From: Ophiura sarsii
Lineage: Eukaryota; Echinodermata; Ophiuroidea; Amphilepidida; Ophiuridae
Assembly (NCBI GenBank): GCA_035610835.1
Contig: CM069455.1
Span: forward strand, 602,335 to 666,334
DNA length: 64,000 nucleotides
Reading direction: 5' to 3'
Shown here: piece by piece, positions 1 through 12,100 of the stretch
How positions within the stretch are numbered: position 1 is the stretch's first letter
Layout of the letters: each line of letters starts with the position of its first letter
Notes under the pieces: model-generated
Told to the model about the DNA's origin: nothing
Databases searched by the model: none
The model's input: the letters and a program-made list of their open reading frames with translations, nothing else
Made by a program: the position numbers and the translations under genes

Positions 1-300
1 ACTGATTAAACCTGATGTTTTCATTTGCTGCTTAAACCTGATGTATTTTATTTTATTTTTTATCTTTTGTATTTATTTATCGCCACTTATCAATATTACA
101 TTGTACATACATTGAATCTTTTACAATAACATAGCATAATTTCTATTCATCATTATAAACACTTGATCTATCATTAAAACTGATTACAATGTATCTTAAA
201 TTGAGAAATGCCATACGAGACGTATTCATGCTATAAATGTTGAATAATGAGTTATCATGTTTTCATATTGTATAGTAATATGACTACAATTACAAGCTAC

Positions 301-613
301 TTAATTCCAACATTTATGTCAGTCGTCTAACTCTGAGCTCATGCAATAATAACGCAACAACATTTGGATGCTTTCCGTATTTAAACTTGCTAATGCACAT
401 TTTGGCCACAGAAATAATCGTATTGCTTACATTATTACATTTCTTGTTACCCTTAAAATAACCAAAAAGAATATCTGTCACAGACACTTTTACTTTTTTT
501 CCTGTTACGTCAGAGAGTATTGTATTAATATCTAACCATATACTTATATTCTTGCAATGAAAGAAAAAAAATTCCAGATACTCTTTTTCGCATGAATCAT
601 TGTTAGCTTTCAA
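301..613 (-). pseudogene. LINE ORF2 C-terminal fragment (gene A downstream intron)
   Basis: A 99-codon open stretch with [46 protein letters not shown] and a terminal LLLHELRVR. The DILFG...II..AK..I.K.K pattern is that of the extreme C-terminus of L1/Tx1-like non-LTR retrotransposons. No reverse transcriptase is attached. The gene B counterpart at 39720-40019 is also present, so the insertion predates the duplication. Confidence 0.5.
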
Positions 614-1135
614 CCTGATGTATTCATTTGCTGCTTAATTATAAAAAAACACTCGGAAAATAAACCGTCCTGTTATCAGGATAACTTTTCAAATTCTGAT
701 TTTGAAGTAACTAGGAAACGTATTGCTCTGTAACTTTGTAAGATATTTTAGTTTAATGGTTATAAATGTAATTTGACAACAATGCATTTCTGGGGGAAAA
801 TCACAGACAGAGGGCGTTCCATGAAAAATATCGCATAATCAGACGATGCAGGGCACGATGGCCGTACATTTTGAATCTCCGTTGTTTTCAAGATAAAAAT
901 AGATTTTGATTATATGAACTCAGAAAATTCATCACACGTTGGAACTAACTAGTTAATCCTAAACTGCTGGGGTTGGATAACCAACTCAAGTGTCAGTATT
1001 ATTTTTTAATTTCATCCATCGTTTACATTATACATATCTCATTCGCTTAATCATATTAACCTCGTAAGCCTAATCTAAGCAGGACTATTCGTCCACGAGA
1101 CCATATCCGGCTATATGTCTTTAACTAATACTTAC

Positions 1136-1206
1136 ACATCACTTTGAGTCGAATATGTATGATATGCCAATGACTCTATCGCCATCCATTTAGTGGGCAT
1201 CTTTAC
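1136..1206 (-). CDS. Gene A exon 10: P+1 loop
   Basis: A 71-bp exon encoding [20 protein letters not shown] and QSDV. The usual WMAPE is WMAIE, as in Ret and Tie receptors. Acceptor TTTTTAG, donor GTAAGT, leaving phase 2, which fits the WSFG exon of gene B. The next exons of gene A are left of the window. Confidence 0.85.
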
Positions 1207-4200
1207 CTAAAAACGAGATAAAGGTGAAGAGAAAGAACAACGTTAAGAATTTATACAATGTTGGATCATGCGGTCATCAAATGGAGCCTTGTTACACCCT
1301 ATAGATATCTGTACAATGTTGGATCATGCGGTCATCAAATGGCGCCTTGTTACACCCTATAGATATCTGTACAATGTTGGATCATGCGGTCACCAAATGG
1401 AGCCTTGTTACACCCTATAGATATCTGTACAATGTTGGATCATGCGGTCACCAAATGGAGCCTTGTTACACCCTATAGATATATGTACAATGTTGGAGCA
1501 TGCGGTCACCAAATGGAGCCTTGTTACACCCTATAGATATCTGTACAATGTTGGATCATTCGGTCATCAAATGGAGCCTTGTTACACCCTATAGATATCT
1601 GTACAATGTTGGATCATGCGGTCATCAAATGGAGCCTTGTTACACCCTATAGATATCTGTACAATGTTGGATCATGCGGTCACCAAATGGAGCCTTGTTA
1701 CACCCTATAGATATCTGTACAATGTTGGATCATGCGGTCACCAAATGGAGCCTTGTTACACCCTATAGATATCTGTACAATGTTGGACCATGCGGTCATC
1801 AAATGGAGCCTTGTTACACCCTATAGATATCTGTACAATGTTGGATCATGCGGTCATCAAATGGAGCCTTGTTACACCCTACAGTATATATATCTGTCAC
1901 CAGCTTTTCTCGGTTCAATAGCGTAAGTGGTAGGGTACACGAGGTTAAATTAAGAGCATGCTGTACTAATACATTTTGAGATTTCAAATAATAGCTAAGT
2001 ACGGTATGTGCGATACATCGACTGCATGCAGTTTCATAATCTACCAAAATATCAAGTTCGCCAAAATAATCACTTACGACTTTATCGTGTTCTTACTCAC
2101 GATATTAAGATATATAACATATATAAATGTATGATCCAGTAAAAATCACTGACCATCCAGGAATTGAACCTGGGACCTCCGGTTTACCAGTCCGGTGCTC
2201 TACCAAATGAGTCAGATGGGGAAGAACGGCGATGTTATTATCTATAGGCCTTCAGCTCAACCCTATCCTCTAACATCTTCTAATCCAAGAAGCAATGAAA
2301 GAGGTTGCCTTACCCTGGTCGTTGATTTGCCATAATCGTCATTTCGTGATAAACCAAAATCTGCCACCTTAGCAACCATTGTGCCGTTGTCGTCTGCTAA
2401 CAGAACATTCCTAGCGGCCAGGTCCCTATGGATAAGCTGAACAATACATACAAAGATGAAATAGTAACTAATACAATGGTGAGAAGAATCAGCGAAACAA
2501 TGATATTTGTACTGGATCTCGAGAGATACTTCCCATGAAGTGTAATAAATATCGTTGACATTGATGGGCAATGGTAAAATGTCGTCAAACTATCGAAACC
2601 TTACGTTTTGTTGTCAGGAGCAAAAAACGACGTACAACCAAAGAATAAATATGAAACCAACGGTATAAAATCCACAATATCTGATTGGCTAAACACTTAA
2701 AAAATCATAAAGGATCGCGAATGTCGCCTCCATAGTTCACTAAGTCTGTTTCACATGCCAATGGATAAGGTGACACAATCCTACGTTTGTGAGGTGTTTT
2801 TTCTTAATTAATTTTAGCTGAATGATTAATTGTAAAACAAGAGTCATAGACATTGACGTATTCGTTCTCCTACAATTAATTCTCTTAAATATAGCAGGGT
2901 GAGAGAACAATAAAATGGAACCTTTGAGTACACTCCTTTGATCAATCATATCTATAGAACCGAATGTCCGATTTCAGTCAAATAAAAAGCATTTTTAAAT
3001 GCTTCTATTAAAATAGATTTAAACCCGCACCGTTCAACAATAGCATTAATTCATTTTCGCGGATAGATACGATTTTTCAATTTCGTACCCTCTCTCTCAT
3101 CATTAGGGGGTTATAATTAAAGGGGACATTTGGTTTCACGTAGGCCTACTTGGAATCTGAATAATTTACTTATTTTACAAGATTCAACTTGAGCTAGTTC
3201 TCGATCGTTTGTTAAAAAAACATATTGCATTACATTGAAGTGTCGTTTAAGTAATGTCAGCCTTGAAGTTTCTTTGGCAAGTAAACGGTTATTTAAATAG
3301 TCGTCATTTTGCTCTTGCTTGGTCTTTTAAAGCACTTAAAGGGGCACTGAGAGCTACGTATGGGAGTGCGCCTTCAATGTAAAGGGCACTGAGAGCTACG
3401 TATGGGAATGTGCCCTCAATTTAAAGGGGCACTGAGAGCTACGTATGGGAGTGCGCCCTCAATTTAAAGGGCACTGAGAGCTACGTATGGGAGTGTGCCC
3501 TCAATTTAAAGGGGCACTGAGAGATACGTATGTGAGTGCGCCCTCAATTTAAAGGGGCACTGAGAGATACGTATGTGAGTGCGCCCTCCATAGAGACCAG
3601 GTTTTTGCACCTACGTAATACTTAGGCATAACTACTAACCTAAACTACCATTTGAAACGGTTTACCTTAATTTACCGTCTATACCATGTAACATTTCTCG
3701 ATTTTGGTAATTTCAATGTAGATCACATGAAAATTATCAACATTACCACATTGCGTCAACCAAATTTCTCTCTAGCGCCATCATTATCTATTGAAACGAT
3801 TCATTTTTTCCAAATTCCATTTTTCTTCTCAATTGCTAGTTAAAATTCTATAAACAAATCACGATCATACTAGACTGAAACCAGTGGTGTTTTTGTTCGG
3901 TAATTTTTGTTGGCTTATTTAGAAAAGAAGAAAGAAAAAAAATCGAAAATGGTAATAAATAAATGTGTTAATCACCTGTTTATCAAGAAGATGAAGCATC
4001 CCCTTGACAACCTCATGGGCAAACGTCATGATCTTCTTTAATGTCATTTCATCTCCAGCTTGTGTCGGACCGGGTGTATGGTGCAGTATCTTCTTGCCCG
4101 AGTTACGGTAATCCCGTAAGAACTTAAGAAGATTACCGTGACGAGCGAATTCTAACCCAACGTGAAATATACCTATCATGGGTGTTAAAATACATAAAAC

Positions 4201-7200
4201 AATATCTTACTTTTCTGATCGGTGTCATGTTTGAAGTTGTAAATACCAGTATTTATGAGCTCTATAACCAAAACCAATATCAAGTGAATTTCAAGACACA
4301 CGGAATATCTCGCGTAACTTAAGAGGGCGATTGCTATTCTTAAAGACAACAATTAACATATCATGTGAACTTTCAGAATTATCAATTATTTCATATGCAT
4401 TTATTACGACACTCTAAGTCCATAGTATTTTGTAAGAGATTCTAACACAATAAACCGTTCAGGATTTCAACAAATACATTATTTAATGGCGTATAGGCAT
4501 ACCTTTAGCCATATGCACTTAATCAACCAACACATTATTTAATGACGTATGGGCATACCTTTAGTCATATGCACTTAATCAACCGACACATTATTTAATG
4601 GCGTATGGGCATACCTTTATCCATATGCACTTAATCAACCAACACATTATTTAATGACGTATGGGCATACCTTTAGCCATATGCACTTAATCAACCAACA
4701 CATTATTTAATGACGTATAGGCATACCTTTAGCCATATGCACTTAATCAACCAACACATTATGTAATGACGTATAGGCATACCTTTAGCCATATACACTT
4801 AATCAACCAACACATTATTTAATGACGTATGGGCATACCTTTAGCCATATGCACTTAATCAACCAACACATTATTTAATGGCGTATGGGCATACCTTTAG
4901 CCATATGCACTTAATCAACCAACACATTATTTAATGACGTATGGGCATACCTTTATCCATATGCACTTAATCAACCAACACATTATTTAATGACGTATGG
5001 ACATACCTTTATCCATATGCACTTAATCAACCGACATATATTATTTAATGACGTATGGGCATACCTTTAGCCATATGCACTTAATCAACCAACACATTAT
5101 TTAATGACGTATGGGTATACCTTTAGCCATATGCACTTAATCAACCAACACATTATTTAATGACGTATGGGTATACCTTTAGCCATATGCACTTAATCAA
5201 CCAACACATTATTTAATGACGTATGGGTATACCTTTAGCCATATGCACTTAATCAACCAACACATTATTTAATGACGTATGGGTATACCTTTAGCCATAT
5301 GCACTTAATCAACAAACACATTATTTAATGGCGTATGGGCATACCTTTATCCATATGCACTTAATCAACCAACACATTATTTAATGACGTATGGGCATAC
5401 CTTTAGCCATATGCACTTAATCAACCAACACATTATTTAATGACGTATGGGAATACCTTTAGCCATATGCACTTAATCAACCGACACATTATATAATGAC
5501 GTATGGGTATACCTTTAGCCATATGCACTTAATCAACCAACACATTATTTAATGACGTATGGGCATACCTTTATCCATATGCACTTAATCAACCAACACA
5601 TTATTTAATGGCGTATGGGCATACCTTTAGCCATATGCACTTAATCAACCGACATATTATTTAATGACGTATGGGCATACAGTACAGCTCGAAATAGAAT
5701 GGACCATGACATTGCACTGACATTGCAATGATATTGCACTGACATTGCAATGACATTGCAATGACATTGCAATGATGCCTTGAGATGTAACCAGATTAGT
5801 GCAGTCATTGCAATGTGCAATGACATTGCAATGACATTGCGTTGACATTGCAATGACATTGCAATGAAGTGCGTTGACATTGTCCATTCTATTTCGAGCT
5901 GTACTGTACCTTTAGCCATATGCACTTAATCAACCGACACATTATTTAATGACGTATGGGCATACCTTTATCCATATGCACTTAATCAACCAACACATTA
6001 TTTAATGGCGTATGGGCATACCTTTAGCCATATGCACTTAATCAACCGACATATTATTTAATGACGTATGGGCATACAGTACAGCTCGAAATAGAATGGA
6101 CCATGACATTGCACTGACATTGCAATGATATTGCACTGACATTGCAATGACATTGCAATGACATTGCAATGATGCCTTGAGATGTAACCAGATTAGTGCA
6201 GTCATTGCAATGTGCAATGACATTGCAATGACATTGCGTTGACATTGCAATGACATTGCAATGAAGTGCGTTGACATTGTCCATTCTATTTCGAGCTGTA
6301 CTGTACCTTTAGCCATATGCACTTAATCAACCGACACATTATTTAATGACGTATGGGCATACCTTTAGCCATATGCACTTAATCAACCGACACATTATTT
6401 AATGGCGTATGGGCATACCTTTATCCATATGCACTTATAATCAACCAACACATTATTTAATGGCGTATGGGCATACCTTTAGCCATATGCACTTATAATC
6501 AACCAACACATTATTTAATGGCGTATGGGCATACCTTTAGCCATATGCACTTAATCAACCAACACATTATTTAATGACGTATGGGCATACCTTTAGCCAT
6601 ATGCACTTAATCAACCAACACATTATTTAATGACGTATGGGCATACCTTTATACATATGCACTTAATCAACCAACACATTATTTAATGACGTATGGGCAT
6701 ACCTTTAGCCATATGCACTTAATCAACCGACACATTATTTAATGACGTATGGGCATACCTTTAGCCATATGCACTTAATCAACCAACACATTATTTAATG
6801 ACGTATAGGCATACCTTTAGCCATATGCACTTAATCAACCGACACATTATTTAATGGCGTATGGGCATACCTTTAGCCATATGCACTTAATCAACCAACA
6901 CATTATTTAATGACGTATGGGCATACCTTTAGCCATATGCATTTAATCAACCAACACATTATTTAATGACGTATAGGCATACCTTTAGCCATATGCACTT
7001 AATCAACCAACACATTATTTAATGACGTATAGGCATACCTTTAGCCATATGCACTTAATCAACCAACACATTATTTAATGACGTATGGGCATACCTTTAG
7101 CCATATGCACTTAATCAACCAACACATTATTTAATGACGTATGGGCATACCTTAAGCCATATGCACTTAATCAACCGACACATTATTTAATGACGTATGG

Positions 7201-9158
7201 GCATACCTTTAGCCATATGCACTTAATCAACCAACACATTATTTAATGACGTATGGGAATACCTTTAGCCATATGCACTTAATCAACCAACACATTATTT
7301 AATGACGTATGGGCATACCTTTAGCCATATGCACTTAATCAACCGACACATTATTTAATGGCGTATGGGCATACCTTTATCCATATGCACTTAATCACCC
7401 AATCCAAATGTCCATTATTTAAATAAAAAATGTTTTCCTCCAAAGTACGCTTGAGCACTGAGCACGTTTGCAAATAAACTCTTCATATTGTGTTGACTCT
7501 GATCCCGCACTAATTTTACCAAATCCCCTATATGCCTATAGCCTAATATTAATATTGTATGTGGGCATGTGTGGCGCAGCGGATACATCACTGGATTCAT
7601 AAACCAAAGGTTGTGGGTTCGAGTCCCGTTGTGGTCAATATGTTGTGCTCGTGATTAAGGCACTTTACCACAATAACTTCTCTCCACCCAGGTGTAAAAT
7701 GTGTAGCTATTTGGGGATAATCACAATCTAAGTGTCTGATATGAATATTTGCCATTATCAGAATTTGTAAGATAGGCAGCAATAACTTAAGTGAAGCGAA
7801 CTGATTCTGATGTATCCCATCTGAGCAGCGGAATAAATGTGAAAGCGCTTTGAGCATACTTGATTTGATAAAGCGCTATATAAAAGCTAACATATTAAAT
7901 TACGACGTTATCATGGTTATATTCTCGTATGGATAGGGTTTAAATTTTGTACATAAGCTTCCCGTTTCCATACGTTGTATTTTATTTAAATACATACCTT
8001 CAGGATTGGTAGATGCTGCCAATAAACAAACGACGTTGCTATGGTAACCAATCCGTAACATAGTTTGGAATTCCTCCTGGAAAGCTTGGTCGTCTTTAAG
8101 TGAAGCGCCCTCTATAGAATCAAAAGTCGAATCATTAACTTGCAGAATGGTAATTATACTATTGAAATAGTAGGGGAGAGCGGGGAGTGTTCGCCCCATT
8201 TTCATTTGAAATGGCCTAGAGACGTCAATTTTAAAGATTGAATGGACCTATTGACATTATATTGATATCTTGGCTACATACGACCACTATTTCAGTACCC
8301 TGGGCCGTACTGAAAAGGAATGAGTAAAGGATAAAGACAGGTTCATCCATAGGCCGGGGCAAGTTTGCCATGGGCTCATAATTAGACTTCATAAAGTAGT
8401 ATGTATCAAATAGATATACACATTTGTTATGCAATGTGATTTTCTTCCAAAATAACATTTAGGGAGTCCGCTGTTAAGGGTGGGGTCATTTTTGCGGAAT
8501 ATATTCGTTTAGCATTAAATATTAATATTAAATACCACATTTCAAAATATTATCCTCTAATTTTAGTGCTACTCTATTGAAGATAGCTATTTTTATAATT
8601 ACAAATATCCTACAGGAGGTGAATTACAATTTTGAAATTATACAAAATCTAAATCATGTAATTCCCCATTGGCGAACATGCCTCATCATTAAATGGTGAA
8701 TGTGCCCCATAGCACAATGAGTACATTGACCCAATCCCATACCTACATAACGATGATGTAGGCCTACATTAAACTCTTCTGTACGATATCTTTAGAAAAA
8801 AATCAATATCAAAAATGAAAGATTTGGTAAATATTATACGAAGATCTACCATGTAACCATAGGAAGATCGCAACAAACAGCGGAACATATTGTGTGTTCG
8901 TCAAATTTAACCAGTGGCCGCAATGATGAGAATCATGTGGTGGGTGAACCTGCCCCTAGGGTGTAAACTCCCCCGCTCTCCCCTAAACATACAAATTAGA
9001 GACCAAATGAGGTGGTAGCAATGACCAGGGGGAGGGGGGGGGGGCAAGACATAGTTGAACCGACGAAAGGCATGATGTACCGACAAAAAATAGGTTGCCG
9101 ATTGTTTTTTGTCAGTCAGCTCGAGAAACTTAATAGCGGGGGCGGGATGGGTGGTGGT

Positions 9159-9189
<31 letters not shown>

Positions 9190-12100
9190 TCAATGTGGTT
9201 GTCTTTAAAACTGGCCAAAAAATCACATGGTCAAAATCACGAATGTACCAAGGGCATGCGTTGTGTACCGTCGGGAAAATTTAAGGGGAGGGGGGGGGGG
9301 GGGAGAATGACCCCCTGCCCCCTGGCTACACCACTGGCAATGACTCGTTATCTTTTCAAAATATTATTTGTTTTAATATTAACTTACGCTTCAACACTTT
9401 GACTGCTGCTTGTTTCCACGTTTGTGAGCGTTCCGACCACACAAATCCGGCGTAAACTTTACCAAAGGCACCCTGACCAAGCTCTTGTTCAGATACTTCG
9501 AAATTATACCATGGGACTATAGAAGAGTCTAGTCCATCTTGAGGAAGTGCTGGTAACGGTCGAGTTGGTGTGGGAACTAAATACTCATCTGCATCCGTAA
9601 TGAACGTAGTAGTGTCACACCGAGTAGTATTACTTCCTGTTGCTGTGTCCATGGCAACAGTATCCTGTAAAAGACCAAAATCTTGTTATTGTACAACTAT
9701 ACATTGGACCACATTATTACCAGCTCAAGATGTTTCGTTTTTAATTCTTTTAAATGATAATCCGATGTCACGTTAGTAGTCGCTATTTTCTTTTATAAGT
9801 TAGCGCGAGTGACCTCGCTCACCAAACGGACGTTTGTGCAAGTATGAAAATAAGAAGAGTTTCAGGCAAAAACTCGAATATGAACCCAATATTTTAAAAC
9901 TCAAGACTTCAATATTAACTAATACAGGTCCAGCAAAATAAGATGAACAAATGATTTCGCATGTTCTGTCATTCTCTGTGTAAAAAAGCCGCGGTACCAA
10001 TCGGTACCAATCGATCAGATAATCATGCTTAAACACCTTTTTTTGCGGTTACCGTGTATAAGAAGCAAAAGTCAACAAATAAGAAGCCATAAATTATACA
10101 GGAATCCTTAATTTAAAAACTTATCCATCTATTATTATCTGAAGCATCTGTTGCATACCAAATTACCAGGGAAATTTGGTATGTATTTTCTATAATTCAA
10201 AACAAAAAACAAATCTAAACACCGCAGTCTAAAAATAGTACAGGAAACCAATATATATGACATTGTTCTTGATCTCCCAATAAAGACGGTACTATTTCTA
10301 TTTTACTCTGGGCAGTGACGTAACTCGCAAAATGTAAACACACGATGTATCTACCGTCTGTCTAAGATGCATTGCCATCACGTCAGCGCCTCGATAAGTG
10401 CGCGCGTTATGTGATGCATTTAGTAAATGACGCCGTTACGTCACTGTATCAAGATATAGATAACATAGAAATTGAATTGGCAAATCATCTTCGTCACTAT
10501 ATTTGTGTCATAAAGCATTTTAAAAGCATATTCTATGTAAACAAATTTGATTTCTAAGAAGTCTACGATTTCCATTGTAATGAACAGAGAAACCAGGAGT
10601 CGATGTTTAAAGATTTACAAGGCCGGGAATATCTAAAATCTATTTTTACAATTACTGTAAGGACATCATAGGGAAAACATGCCCGACCTAAGTCCACATA
10701 GACAGTGGCGTAGCTAGGATTTTTTTCAGGGGGGGCAAGATTTCTAAAATTTTCGTAAAAGGTTGCCCCCAAAAAAATTCTAGTCACTTACCTCGTGAAT
10801 TTCACGTAAGTGGGGGGGGGGGGGGGGGCTCAACAAATTTCGCGCAGTCCAAAAAAAAATCGCACAGTCCCAAAATATCGCACAGTAAATGTACTACATT
10901 TACAATTTTGCCTTCTATTTGCCTAATAACCTCGGTCTTTTGTCTCAATTTTTTCCTATTTCCTTTTTTTCTCACCCCTTTTTTTTTTTTAGAGGGGTGG
11001 GGGGCGGGGGCTCAAATTGGATTTTTTCGTCAGGGGGGGCATTTGCCCCCCCTGCCCCCCCCCTGAGCTACGCCACTGCACATAGATTATGTTTATGTGT
11101 TAGTATAATAATGTGAGTATGTACCATAGTCCGATCGTCAACGCCGCGGTGGTGTCCTCGTCTTGTCAACCATCCTTTCTTCCTGACGAGGAATAGAAGT
11201 GCAACCACTACAACAAGAATAAAACTCGCGGTTGCTCCAACTATTGCACCAATCTTTTCATAGGACACTGTAAACAATGGGAGATGAAAGGGGAATTTCA
11301 TCATTATAATGGATTATACCAAGAAAGGTGAGAAGAGAAGGAGGCTAAACGAGACCATGATGAAAGTCAAACCTGTGCATCCGCCTATTCAGTATCAATT
11401 GGTTGTATTAAGTTATACGATAATTGGGTTCCCCCGCTGAGCGTGGCGAGTGCAAGTCTTGCGTCCATTAAGCATGCGCGGTGGTATCAATTCTGGGAGG
11501 TCACGCAATAATCTTACCCAGAAGTGGTGTGTCAGCTGGGTCATTTGTTTTGCTTCACGCTACTGCCTGCCGTACATCGTATTTATAAAGCACAAGCCTG
11601 AATCGCAAAAAAATAAATGCGTTTTTTACGTTTTGTCAAACTCTGTCACCAAAAATGAATGAATACAATATTAGTTTACATATTCAATTAACATACCACC
11701 GATTCTTGATCATGGGAAATGATGGGAATTACTAAATAATAATTTCCAAGGAATTCATCTTATTGACCTCGGAAAATGTCTCACATATCATAACATACGG
11801 GTCGGCTTGGAAGAAGTACTTTCGTATTTTCCGTGCACGATACATCTCTCCACTAAGCACTCAACGACAGTGGCGTAGCCAGGGGGGGGGGGGGGGGGGG
11901 GGGGGGGGGGAGGGGGCAATATTGACGTCTTGTCGGTTGAGATTGGCATCGTGTCGGTTCATTTGACTAGAGGAATCATGGAATTATGATGGTCAAAAGT
12001 ACACAGATGCGCATATGGCTCATTCCATGAAGTTGGGGCATATTATGTGACATCCAAGTGAAATTTTCAAAATGGATATTTTCCAACTCTTTCTTCTTTT

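Larger units (their letters stand above)
4478..7398. repeat. 56-bp satellite array in gene A intron, about 44 monomers
   Basis: Monomer contains CACATTATTTAATGACGTAT, GGGCATACCTTTAGCC and ATATGCACTTAATCAACCAA; period 56. It is interrupted twice by a 227-bp MITE. The near-palindromes CATTATTTAATG and CATATG recur in every unit. Gene B has only about 10 units at 44150-44697. The array lies in the intron between kinase exons 7 and 8. Long open frames inside it are a by-product of the repeat. Confidence 0.95.

Noticed and set aside
5641..6322. Two identical 94-residue and two identical 76-residue proteins
   Set aside because: They are frames through the palindromic MITE and its satellite flanks; the repetition comes from the DNA repeat.
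4478..7398. CRISPR-like array
   Set aside because: The 56-bp units are contiguous satellite monomers with no unique spacers, in a eukaryotic intron.
7569..7640. Functional tRNA gene (also 2151-2221, 26566-26640 and 44873-44945)
   Set aside because: A and B boxes are present, but arms have mismatches, each is followed by SINE-like body and tail, and two are shared between paralogous introns.
8907..9402. Gly-rich and Pro-rich ORFs (also at 46525-47032)
   Set aside because: Produced by poly-G runs of the hAT-like MITE.
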